Of a stretch of 8,020 nucleotides of DNA, positions 1-5,679 are shown piece by piece. Positions within the stretch are counted from its first letter, which is position 1, and every line of letters begins with the position of its first letter. The notes under the pieces were generated by a model. The model made no database searches. It was not told the DNA's origin and worked only from the letters and a program-made list of their open reading frames with translations. The stretch is from NCBI GenBank assembly GCA_013698495.1, contig JACCUV010000146.1, positions 1 through 8,020 on the forward strand, in the 5' to 3' direction. This DNA comes from Chloroflexia bacterium. GTDB taxonomy: Bacteria; Chloroflexota; Chloroflexia; Thermomicrobiales; UBA6265. The translations under genes were made by a program, and so were the position numbers.

Positions 1-755
1 ATCCATGCGAGGTCGGCGTTGTACGAACCGACATGGTCCTCGGCGAGACGGGTGGCGACGCTCGGGTCACCTGCCGCCGCGCGCGCGAGAATGTCGTCGC
101 GCAAGGCGGTGACTCGGGCAATCGCGACTTCCAGTAACCCACTGCGATCTTCCACGCCATACGCATCGCAGAATAGCGCCAGCCTCCGGACTCGATCTGG
201 CGGCCCGCCGAACCCGAAGTCGAGGCAGTTCGCGTCGCTGGCGAGCGGCGCCAAGCGGTATGCGGCGTAGGCGATGTCCCACATCCTCGGCCCCGGCCCG
301 GCCACGTCGAAATCAATCAGCCCGACCGGCATGCCCTCCCGATAAACGATGTTGTAGGGCGCCACATCCCCGTGGCAAATGACCTCCCACAACGCAGGAT
401 TGGGGTCTCGATAGCGCCAGGGCAAGTCGCCCCAGCCTGGCAGGATCGCCGCCGCCGCGTGGTAGCGACGGAGCATCCGGGCGCAAGCGACCAGCGAGGC
501 ATCGGTCGTCATCTCCGGCGTCAGAGGGTAGTGACCGACTTGGCCGGGTATCATCGTCAGCATCTCGCGGCCCCGCTCGTCGAATCCGAGCACGCTCGGC
601 GATTCGACAAACCCACTTGGATCGAGTTGCCGCAGCAACGCATGCACCGCCGGGGTCCACGGATGAACCGGCCGCCGGACAGTGTCGCCAACCTGAACGA
701 CGACATTCTCGTTGCCGCCCGTGAGGACGATTTCCTGTTCATTGATTGATGGCAT
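1..755 (-). CDS. Phosphotransferase, APH/choline kinase fold (3' end outside window)
   Basis: The minus strand is open from ATG at 755 to the window edge (251 codons, no stop), so the gene is partial at its C-terminus. The protein carries the catalytic-loop signature HGDVAPYN at residues 128-135 (catalytic Asp130, metal ligand Asn135) and a downstream metal-binding segment LIDFD at 146-150, followed by GPRMWDIAYAAYRL. These are the hallmarks of the aminoglycoside phosphotransferase (APH) family of ATP-dependent small-molecule kinases. The N-lobe is short: residues 15-30 (NENVVVQVGDTVRRPV) seem to replace the usual nucleotide-binding strands, with Arg27/Arg28 where a Lys is expected. This arrangement, followed by PWTPAVHALLR, is one I remember from many uncharacterised actinobacterial and Chloroflexota members. 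The substrate is unknown, and antibiotic resistance should not be assumed. It starts 34 bp after the oppC-like stop and is probably cotranscribed. No good ribosome binding site is visible. Confidence 0.88.
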   Translation of the reverse strand, partial: MPSINEQEIVLTGGNENVVVQVGDTVRRPVHPWTPAVHALLRQLDPSGFVESPSVLGFDERGREMLTMIPGQVGHYPLTPEMTTDASLVACARMLRRYHAAAAILPGWGDLPWRYRDPNPALWEVICHGDVAPYNIVYREGMPVGLIDFDVAGPGPRMWDIAYAAYRLAPLASDANCLDFGFGGPPDRVRRLALFCDAYGVEDRSGLLEVAIARVTALRDDILARAAAGDPSVATRLAEDHVGSYNADLAW

Positions 756-789
756 GTGAGGACGTAGCCAAACCTCTCGCTGTGGAATG

Positions 790-1740
790 CTACCTGTTCG
801 ACTGCGGGTCCAGCGCATCGCGTAGCCCGTCGCCGACGAACGCGAAGGCAATCATGATCAGCGCAATCAGCACGCTTGGCATGATCACGAAGATCGGCCG
901 GAACGTCACGATCGGGAAACTCTGGAAGACCATGCTGCCCCAACTTGCGGTGGGAGGACGAATCCCGATCCCGAGGAAGCTGAGGCTCGCCTCGGCCAGG
1001 ATGTAGCCGGGGATCGCGAATGAGACGGCGACGATGATCGGGGCCAGCGTATTCGGCAGGATATGGCGGTAGACGATTCGGGGCGACGGGTTGCCGACCG
1101 CCTGGGCCGCGATCACGAACTCTTTCTGGCGGAGGCTCATCGTCTGCCCGCGCGTCAACCGCGCCAGTCCGTTCCAGCCCGTGATCGCGAACGCCACGAA
1201 GAGCAGCGTCAACCCGCCCAACGAGCGCCCCAGCCACGATTCTCGAAAGGCCGCCTGGAAGATGATGAATAGCAACAGCGACGGGAAGGCGTAGACGACA
1301 TCGACCAGCCGCATCAGGATGTTGTCCCAGCGGCCGCCGAGCCACCCGGAGATGAGCCCGTAACTGACGCCGATCAGGACGACGATCACGATCGGGATCA
1401 CGCCCACGATCATGCTGATTCGCGCGCCGTAGATGAGTCGGCTGAGATAGTCGCGGGCGAGCGAGTCGGTCCCCAGCGGATATGTCCATGTGCCGCCATC
1501 GTCCCAGAACGGAGGGGTGTTGGAAAAGGCGTCGGAGGGAATCCGGTTTGGATGGTGCGGCGCCAACCACGGCGCGAACAGCGCAACCAGGATCATGAAC
1601 CCGATATAGATGAGGCCGACCACGGCCGCCTTGTTCTTGCGCAGGCGACGCCAGGCGTCTGACCACAAACCGCGGGCGTGCTTCGATCGTCCGAGCTGGA
1701 GGATTTCGGTGGTTTCCTCGTGCACCAGCGCCTGCGTCAC
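790..1740 (-). CDS. Oligopeptide/dipeptide ABC transporter permease, OppC/DppC type
   Basis: This 316-residue protein is the second membrane subunit of a peptide-type (PepT family) ABC importer. Residues 31-60 match the OppC N-terminal domain (RRLRKNKAAVVG followed by a membrane segment). The family motif LGTDSLARDYLSRLIYGAR spans 89-107. The EAA loop that docks the ATPase lies at about 208-230 (EFVIAAQAVG...HILPN). About six membrane segments are visible, near 38-59, 108-130, 145-165, 175-190, 233-255 and 284-302. The C-terminus FVGDGLRDALDP is typical. The start is GTG at 1740-1738, overlapping the TGA stop of the upstream permease gene as GTGA. No separate ribosome binding site is evident, so translation is probably coupled to that gene. 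The stop is TAG at 792-790. Length and motifs are normal for the family. The transported substrate cannot be read from the sequence. Confidence 0.95.
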   Translation of the reverse strand: MTQALVHEETTEILQLGRSKHARGLWSDAWRRLRKNKAAVVGLIYIGFMILVALFAPWLAPHHPNRIPSDAFSNTPPFWDDGGTWTYPLGTDSLARDYLSRLIYGARISMIVGVIPIVIVVLIGVSYGLISGWLGGRWDNILMRLVDVVYAFPSLLLFIIFQAAFRESWLGRSLGGLTLLFVAFAITGWNGLARLTRGQTMSLRQKEFVIAAQAVGNPSPRIVYRHILPNTLAPIIVAVSFAIPGYILAEASLSFLGIGIRPPTASWGSMVFQSFPIVTFRPIFVIMPSVLIALIMIAFAFVGDGLRDALDPQSNR

Positions 1741-2666
1741 TGGCTGGTCCGGATCCGGGGATCGACGAAACCGTAGGCAATGTCGACCACGAGGTTGCTC
1801 ATGACGATGATGAAAGCGTAGAAGAGGGTCACGCCCATGATCACCGGGTAGTCGCGGGAGGTGATGCTGTCGATGAAGAGCCTGCCCATCCCCGGCACCC
1901 CGAACACCCGCTCGATGATGATCGTGCCGGTGACAAGCCCTGCGAATGCCGGCCCCACTACAGTCAGGACGGGAATGAGACTGTTGCGAACGACGTGGCG
2001 GGCGATCACGGTCCGGTTGTGCAGACCCTTGGCGCGGGCGGTGGTCACGTGATCGTCGCGCAGCGCCTCAAGCACGCTGGAGCGGGTCAAGCGGGCGATG
2101 AAAGCGGCGCTGCCGGTGCCCAGCGCCACGGCCGGCAGAATGTAGCTTCGCCAGTCGGTGAAGAGGATCGGAAACCACCCAAAGTTCACCGAGAACACGA
2201 TCAGGAGGAAAATCGCGATCACGAAGTCGGGCAGTGTGTAACTGATCGTGGTTACGAACAGGCTGGCGTAGTCGCCGAACGTGTTCTGGCGCAGTGCGGC
2301 GTAGATGCCGACCGGGATGCCGATCGCGATTGCGAGGAAGAGGGCCAGGACGCCGATTCGCGCGGAGTAGGGGAACCCCTGGCCGATGATTTCGGTCACG
2401 GTTTGACCACGCTGCGTGAACGACTCGCCGAAGTCGAAGGTCACGGCGTTTCGGAGATAGGCGCCGTACTGGACGATGAGGGGTTCGTCCAACCCGTATT
2501 GGCGGTTGAATGAGGCCTCCAGCCGGGCGTCGAGCTGACGCCCTCCCGTGGACTTGGCGTCCCACGGGCTGCCTGGCGCGGAATGCATGAGGAAGAAGGT
2601 GACAGTCGCCACCAGCCACAGCACCGGTATCGTCCACAGCACTCGACGCAAGACATACTGAAGCAC
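1737..2666 (-). CDS. Oligopeptide/dipeptide ABC transporter permease, OppB/DppB type
   Basis: This 309-residue protein is the first membrane subunit of the same importer. The N-terminus MLQYVLRRVLWTIPVLWLV with a membrane segment at about 11-30 is typical of OppB/DppB. Further segments lie near 100-123, 134-158, 175-192, 232-252 and 276-297. The EAA loop is at about 206-228 (HVTTARAKGL...HVVRN). The segment ERVFGVPGMGRLFIDSI (252-268) and the ending DIAYGFVDPRIR are strong family signatures. The start codon is GTG at 2666-2664, supported by a GGAGG six bases upstream (2677-2673). The gene lies 204 bp downstream of the binding-protein gene, an unusually long gap filled with repeats, and overlaps the next permease gene by four bases. 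It should form a heterodimeric channel with the OppC-type subunit in the cytoplasmic membrane. Confidence 0.95.
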   Translation of the reverse strand: MLQYVLRRVLWTIPVLWLVATVTFFLMHSAPGSPWDAKSTGGRQLDARLEASFNRQYGLDEPLIVQYGAYLRNAVTFDFGESFTQRGQTVTEIIGQGFPYSARIGVLALFLAIAIGIPVGIYAALRQNTFGDYASLFVTTISYTLPDFVIAIFLLIVFSVNFGWFPILFTDWRSYILPAVALGTGSAAFIARLTRSSVLEALRDDHVTTARAKGLHNRTVIARHVVRNSLIPVLTVVGPAFAGLVTGTIIIERVFGVPGMGRLFIDSITSRDYPVIMGVTLFYAFIIVMSNLVVDIAYGFVDPRIRTSQ

Positions 2667-2672
2667 GCCCGT

Positions 2673-2677
2673 CCTCC
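2673..2677 (-). promoter_or_regulatory. Ribosome binding site of the OppB-type permease gene
   Basis: On the minus strand GGAGG (GGAGGAC when extended to 2671) ends six bases before the GTG start at 2666. This fixes the start codon. The same seven bases also occur in the 5' arm of the hairpin at 2716-2695, so the other arm of that hairpin could pair with this site. Confidence 0.8.
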
Positions 2678-2694
2678 GCCGCCGCTATTCGTAG

Positions 2695-2716
2695 GGGAGG
2701 ACCTGCGTGTCCTCCC
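2695..2716 (-). repeat. Perfect 8-bp hairpin just upstream of the permease ribosome binding site
   Basis: GGGAGGAC (2695-2702) and GTCCTCCC (2709-2716) are exact inverted repeats around a six-base loop. The hairpin lies in the transcribed spacer between the binding-protein and permease genes. The string GTAGGGGAGGACCTGCGTG resembles a short dispersed repeat that I remember from the intergenic DNA of many unrelated bacterial genomes, usually with GGGCGGAC arms. That identification is from memory. There is no T-run after it on either strand, so it is not a typical intrinsic terminator. Confidence 0.7.
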
Positions 2717-2725
2717 AGGCGTGTC

Positions 2726-2739
2726 TCCGACGAAGTCGG
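2726..2739. repeat. Short palindromic repeat CCGACGAAGTCGG, copy 1
   Basis: The 14-mer TCCGACGAAGTCGG folds as a 5-bp stem (CCGAC/GTCGG) with a GAA loop (TTC on the other strand). The identical 14 bases recur at 5431-5444 in the other intergenic region. It sits between the large palindrome at 2743-2850 and the hairpin at 2695-2716, so the spacer looks like several repeat modules side by side. Confidence 0.6.
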
Positions 2740-2742
2740 TTG

Positions 2743-2850
2743 ATTGTCATTCCGCCGGGAGCGCCAGCGACCAGAGGAATCTCCCGCCTCAGCGGCACTT
2801 ATACAGTGTTCGCTGCGGCGAAGAGATTCCTCCTTCGTCGGAATGACAAT
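2743..2850. repeat. 108-bp imperfect palindromic dispersed-type repeat within the opp operon
   Basis: The ends are perfect 12-bp inverted repeats: ATTGTCATTCCG at 2743-2754 and its complement at 2839-2850. Further in, GAGGAATCTC (2774-2783) pairs exactly with 2823-2832, CGCCTCAGCG (2785-2794) pairs 9 of 10 with 2811-2820, and CACT (2796-2799) pairs with AGTG (2805-2808) around a five-base loop. The left arm has 19 unpaired bases (2755-2773) against 6 on the right. The GTCATTCCG...GAGGAATCTC pattern, translated as 'VIPTKEES', is one I recognise from memory as a common dispersed intergenic repeat that is often mis-annotated as coding. Transcribed from the minus strand it would form a long hairpin directly 3' of the binding-protein gene. 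It could stabilise that mRNA segment or reduce read-through into the permease genes, which is inference. Confidence 0.8.
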
Positions 2851-2870
2851 AAAGTCGCTCCGCTTCGACG

Positions 2871-4679
2871 CTACACCGCGACCTTGTAAATCTTCTCCGC
2901 CTGGTACGTCGTGTCGAGGATCGAGGTTGGATACGACACATACCCACGCAGGTAGGGTTTGATCAGAATCAGGTTCTCGCCGTGGCGGAAGAACGCCACC
3001 GGAGCCTGCTCCGCGAGGTAGGCATCGGCCTGCTGGTAGAGCGGAATCGCCTCGTCGATTGGCAACCGGTCGGCCTGGGAAACGAGATCGTTGAAGGTCG
3101 GATCGTCCCATCCCAGCGGCGCGCGGGTCGTGCCCGGTCCGAAAACCAACGACAACCAGTTCTGCGGATGCGGGTAATCCTCGAACCAATTGCCGGTGTA
3201 GAAGACCAGCGAAGGATCGCGGTTCGTACGCAGGCTCTGGAGTTCGGCGCCATCGATCGGCGTCGGTTCGATCGCGATCCCGAGCACCTGGTTCAGGTTC
3301 TCGGCGAAGAAGGTCGCGATTTGCTGGGACGAGGCATCGTCGGCGATGAAGAAGAGCGGTTGATTCGGGAAGCCATCGCCCCCGGGGAAACCGGCGGTAG
3401 CGAGCAACTCCTGCGCCCTCGCCTCGTCGTATGTCTGCTGGTACTCCTCCTGGTATGCCGGATTGCCAGGATAGAGCAGGGTGCCGGCCGGAATGCCGAC
3501 GCCGGCGCTGATTTGTGTGACATATTGTTCGCGGTTGAGGGCGGCGGCGAACGCCTGGCGAACCTCGACCTGGTCGAACGGCGCGACCGTGTTGTTCATC
3601 GCGAACCAGTTGGTGCTGGCGCCGACCGAGCGCTGCAGTTCGGCGCTGAGCGTTTCATCGGCCTCGATTTGCGGCAACTGCGATGCGGCCGGACCCATTA
3701 GGTCGAACTCGTCCTGCTGATAGGCGAGGAGCTCGGTCTCGGAACTGTCGATTTCACGGAAAATGAGGGTCTTGATCCCAGGAACGCCGCGGAAGTAGGT
3801 CTCATTGCGCTCGAACACCCATTCCTGGCCCTCGGTGTGACTGGTGACCACGAACGGCCCGTTGCCAACGTAGTTGGCGATGTCGCGCCACCAATCGGCA
3901 TCGTTGCCTTCGACCAGATCCTCGCGGACCGGGTAAGTGACCCAGATCGCCATCACGTACGGGAAGTACCCGGCGGCGAAGTCAAGTGTGATCTGCAGGG
4001 TGCGATCGTCGACCGCGAGGATCGACTCGGAGACGACATCTTCGAGCACCTGGAGTTCGGCGGCGTCGCCGGCCGGATCGGCCTCGCGCCAGGCCTGTCC
4101 ACCGGTGATCGCGTACAGCGTGTTTGAGTAGTTGCCCGCTACAACAGGACTCAGTGCGCGCTTGATCGCATAGGCGTAATTCTGGGCCGTGACCGGCACG
4201 CCATCGCTGTAGGTCATGCCCTCGCGAATCGTGAAGGTGTAGACCGTGCCATCGGCCGAGACAGTGGCGCTTTCGGCGCCGCAACCCGCTGGCAGGTTTT
4301 CCTCGTTGAGGGCAAGCAACGGCGCGTAGACCTTGGACGAGATTTCGATCTCGTTGAGGAAGGCGAGAACCTGAGGATCGCCGGTGTCGATTTCGGAACC
4401 GAGGTTGATTGTGACAATCGCTTCGGGATCGGCATCGGCCTGCGCGCTGCCTGGATTGTTGGCGATTTCGGCGAGGGCGACCGCGGTACCCTCACCGACC
4501 GGGCTGGCTGCCGGAGTCGCGTCCTGGGCGATTGTTCGCTCCGCGCGGGAGAGGAACATCGCGGCGGCCCCGCCGAGGCCGAGCGCCGACGCGCGTCGCA
4601 TGAACTGGCGGCGGGAGATGTCCCCGCTCTGCAACTGGGCGAAAATGTCTTGAAGTGATTCGCGTGCTGACTGACTCAT
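2871..4679 (-). CDS. Peptide ABC transporter substrate-binding protein (SBP_bac_5/OppA type), Tat-exported
   Basis: This 602-residue protein is the extracytoplasmic binding component of the importer. The N-terminus carries a twin-arginine signal, SRRQFMRRA at residues 22-30, followed by a hydrophobic stretch at about 31-43, so it should be exported folded. A low-complexity segment DATPAASP (53-60) follows and probably acts as a flexible linker. The mature part has typical SBP_bac_5 features: FTIREGMTYSDGVPVTAQNYAYAIKRAL, a VGNGPFVV segment, VEVRQAFAAALNRE and near the end DYPHPQNWLSLVFGPG. The ATG at 4679 is chosen over an in-frame TTG at 4715, because AGGAGG lies ten bases upstream (4695-4690) and the usual short pre-signal region begins here. 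The stop is TAG at 2873-2871. A candidate sigma-70 promoter lies about 150 bp upstream. Peptide is the default ligand for the family, but other small solutes cannot be excluded. Confidence 0.95.
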   Translation of the reverse strand: MSQSARESLQDIFAQLQSGDISRRQFMRRASALGLGGAAAMFLSRAERTIAQDATPAASPVGEGTAVALAEIANNPGSAQADADPEAIVTINLGSEIDTGDPQVLAFLNEIEISSKVYAPLLALNEENLPAGCGAESATVSADGTVYTFTIREGMTYSDGVPVTAQNYAYAIKRALSPVVAGNYSNTLYAITGGQAWREADPAGDAAELQVLEDVVSESILAVDDRTLQITLDFAAGYFPYVMAIWVTYPVREDLVEGNDADWWRDIANYVGNGPFVVTSHTEGQEWVFERNETYFRGVPGIKTLIFREIDSSETELLAYQQDEFDLMGPAASQLPQIEADETLSAELQRSVGASTNWFAMNNTVAPFDQVEVRQAFAAALNREQYVTQISAGVGIPAGTLLYPGNPAYQEEYQQTYDEARAQELLATAGFPGGDGFPNQPLFFIADDASSQQIATFFAENLNQVLGIAIEPTPIDGAELQSLRTNRDPSLVFYTGNWFEDYPHPQNWLSLVFGPGTTRAPLGWDDPTFNDLVSQADRLPIDEAIPLYQQADAYLAEQAPVAFFRHGENLILIKPYLRGYVSYPTSILDTTYQAEKIYKVAV

Positions 4680-4689
4680 GAACAGGGTT

Positions 4690-4695
4690 CCTCCT
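4690..4695 (-). promoter_or_regulatory. Ribosome binding site of the substrate-binding protein gene
   Basis: AGGAGG reads on the minus strand at 4695-4690, ten bases before the ATG at 4679. The spacing is long but usable. It decides the start in favour of 4679 over the TTG at 4715, which lies upstream of this site. Confidence 0.75.
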
Positions 4696-4837
4696 CGACG
4701 ATGGTCACTGAACAACCGCTCATTGCAAACAGATCAGGGTCGGACACAGTGCAAACGCCGGTGTTGGCCCGTCAGCAGACCTCGCGCGCGACTTGCTTTT
4801 GGGCGCCTTTACCTGAAGATGGTTGCATCACGCTTTC

Positions 4838-4867
4838 AACCTACGCCGATTCGGAGGTGAATGTCAA
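4838..4867 (-). promoter_or_regulatory. Candidate sigma-70 promoter of the opp-type operon
   Basis: On the minus strand a perfect -35 hexamer TTGACA (4867-4862) is followed after 18 bases by TAGGTT (4843-4838). TAGGTT keeps the key -10 positions T1, A2 and T6 of TATAAT. Transcription would begin near 4831, giving a leader of about 150 bases before the ATG at 4679. The inverted pair GGTTG (4821-4825) and CAACC (4837-4841) overlaps the -10 and the start point and could be an operator or the first hairpin of the transcript. Confidence 0.5.
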
Positions 4868-4912
4868 GCGGAATGAGGAGTGATGCCGCCAAACCACCCT
4901 CCCGGTTGATGA

Positions 4913-4944
4913 CCGTCCTGGCGAAGGAAGGACCATGGCGGCCA
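4913..4944. repeat. 32-bp direct repeat, left copy
   Basis: It matches 5641-5672 in the same orientation at 29 of 32 positions. The last 19 bases, GGAAGGACCATGGCGGCCA, are identical. The three differences are at repeat positions 9, 12 and 13, inside the loop of the predicted hairpin, so the GTCCT/AGGAC stem is kept. The repeat lies about 46 bp upstream of the -35 of the opp promoter. No coding function is visible. Confidence 0.75.
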
Positions 4945-5203
4945 CGGGTGTTGGCGAACCGAAACACGAGACCTCGCCGCATTGCTGGACGGCACAAGAC
5001 CGTCCACTACCAGGCGGTGGGGCACGATACCCCTCACCAGTCTCCTGATACCCCCTGGCCACTTCCCCGTTTACCCATGTAGTCCTCACCATTCGCGGTT
5101 GCATGGACGGACCTGGGACAAGAATCGGGACGACGAGGTGGCCACATTGGCGCGAGACCAGCACACACGCGAGTCGCCGCCCGCCCCTGCCGCCTCTTCG
5201 GCG

Positions 5204-5305
5204 CGGCCCGCCGACAACGACGAGGCAGCCCTCATCGCCGCCGTGATCGCGATCAACGCCTGGAACCGGATCGCCGTGACCTTCCGCTACGCGCCGGAGG
5301 CTTAA
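5204..5305 (+). pseudogene. C-terminal remnant of a carboxymuconolactone decarboxylase/AhpD-like protein
   Basis: The plus strand encodes RPADNDEAALIAAVIAIN followed by AWNRIAVTFRYAPEA and a TAA stop at 5303-5305. The segment INAWNRIAV-FR--P close to the C-terminus is what I remember as the end of CMD/AhpD-type alkylhydroperoxidase-like proteins, which usually finish 'AIN-WNRLA---R--PG'. Nothing upstream in any of the three plus frames shows the helical core or the catalytic CxxC motif that active peroxidase members carry. The codons before 5204 read as proline- and alanine-rich sequence with no family likeness. I therefore read it as a decayed fragment of a gene that once pointed opposite to its present neighbours. 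It lies between the two copies of the 32-bp repeat. A short functional peptide is possible but less likely, since no good start or ribosome binding site is visible. Confidence 0.6.
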
Positions 5306-5430
5306 TTGGGACCGCGGCCATGGCACAGTCCCGGTTGGTCGATCAGCAATCAGTCCAGTGCTGACTTTCAGCTCCGCTCCCAACGTGCCGATTTGTTGAG
5401 GGCCAGCGAAACATCCCCGCGCGAAGCACA

Positions 5431-5445
5431 TCCGACGAAGTCGGA
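5431..5445. repeat. Short palindromic repeat CCGACGAAGTCGG, copy 2
   Basis: TCCGAC (5431-5436) and GTCGGA (5440-5445) form a 6-bp stem around GAA. The 14 bases 5431-5444 are identical to 2726-2739. The flanks differ between the two copies, so only the hairpin core is shared within this window. Confidence 0.6.
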
Positions 5446-5470
5446 GCCTGAGGACGCACTCGCACGACGT

Positions 5471-5506
5471 CCGCTGAGCCGAACCGGCTTCGCCGGTGTC
5501 CAGCGG
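5471..5506. repeat. Nested hairpin in intergenic DNA
   Basis: An outer stem CCGCTG (5471-5476)/CAGCGG (5501-5506) encloses an inner perfect stem ACCGGC (5483-5488)/GCCGGT (5492-5497) with a three-base TTC loop. Both stems are perfect 6-bp pairs. There is no T-run directly after it on the minus strand. On the plus strand only a short CTTTTCC follows, several bases away, so it is a poor terminator. It probably belongs to the same cluster of palindromic repeats as its neighbours. Confidence 0.55.
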
Positions 5507-5520
5507 GCCCAACTTTTCCT

Positions 5521-5552
5521 TCCTTCGACTACGCTCAGGACGAGCGTGACGG
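5521..5552. repeat. Dispersed-type repeat containing CCTTCGACTACGCTCAGGAC
   Basis: The string CCTTCGACTACGCTCAGGAC, with GTCCTGAGCGTAGTCGAAGG on the other strand, is one I recognise from memory as a very common dispersed element in many bacterial genomes. Its translation ('PERSRR') often contaminates gene predictions. Inside it ACGCTC (5531-5536) pairs with GAGCGT (5542-5547) around a five-base loop. There is one copy in this window. Confidence 0.6.
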
Positions 5553-5640
5553 TTGGGGAAGTGTTGATTAGCCATGGACAGTGTATTCAGCGTGCAGAGG
5601 TTGTAGCATTGGGTGAACGACAGGGCCCCGCTGGTAGTGG

Positions 5641-5672
5641 CCGTCCTGACGCGGGAAGGACCATGGCGGCCA
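5641..5672. repeat. 32-bp direct repeat, right copy
   Basis: This is the same element as 4913-4944 (29/32 identical). It begins eight bases beyond the citrate synthase stop codon on the minus strand. Together with three bases on its left it can fold as TGGCC (5638-5642)/GGCCA (5668-5672) and GTCCT (5643-5647)/AGGAC (5657-5661), with a six-base bulge at 5662-5667. The transcript of citrate synthase would therefore carry this hairpin right after its stop, but there is no T-tract that would make it an intrinsic terminator. Confidence 0.75.
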
Positions 5673-5679
5673 ACTGATT

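Larger units (their letters stand above)
4680..5679. other. About 1 kb of intergenic DNA without an intact gene
   Basis: This stretch separates the citrate synthase stop from the binding-protein start. From right to left it holds a 32-bp repeat copy (5641-5672), a dispersed repeat (5521-5552), nested hairpins (5471-5506), a short palindrome (5431-5445), a small GCTGA/TCAGC hairpin (5360-5372), the AhpD-like remnant (5204-5305, plus strand), a TGGACGG/CCGTCCA hairpin (4986-4992 with 5000-5006), the second 32-bp repeat copy (4913-4944), and the opp promoter and leader (4867-4680). Open frames through it on both strands have no family signature outside the remnant and read through the repeats, so they are not called as genes. 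Confidence 0.7.

Noticed and set aside
557..1780. 407-codon open frame on the minus strand overlapping the OppC-type gene and the phosphotransferase start
   Set aside because: It is an alternative frame over two genes with clear family motifs. Its own translation is Arg/Pro/Gly-rich with no motif, as expected of a high-GC shadow frame.
2068..3189. 373-codon minus-strand open frame spanning the operon spacer
   Set aside because: It overlaps the OppB-type and binding-protein genes out of frame, and its middle is the translated palindromic repeat ('VIPTKEES...RRNDN'), a known type of false gene.
2982..3701. 239-codon plus-strand open frame antisense to the binding-protein gene
   Set aside because: It is an antisense shadow with Arg/Gly/Glu-rich composition and no motif.
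4680..4715. TTG at 4715 as the start of the substrate-binding protein
   Set aside because: It adds 12 residues before the usual pre-signal region and lies upstream of the AGGAGG that serves the ATG at 4679.
5308..5332. GGGAC/GTCCC inverted repeat just after the remnant's stop, as a terminator
   Set aside because: The stem is five bases with a 15-base loop and no T-run follows.
4841..5575. 244-codon minus-strand open frame in the 1-kb gap
   Set aside because: It is built from repeat DNA (a 'PERSRR' segment from the dispersed repeat and hairpin sequences), runs antisense through the AhpD-like remnant and over the opp promoter, and has no domain signature.
5306..5677. 123-codon plus-strand open frame after the remnant
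   Set aside because: It covers only the chain of hairpins and repeats, has no recognisable family motif and has no ribosome binding site.
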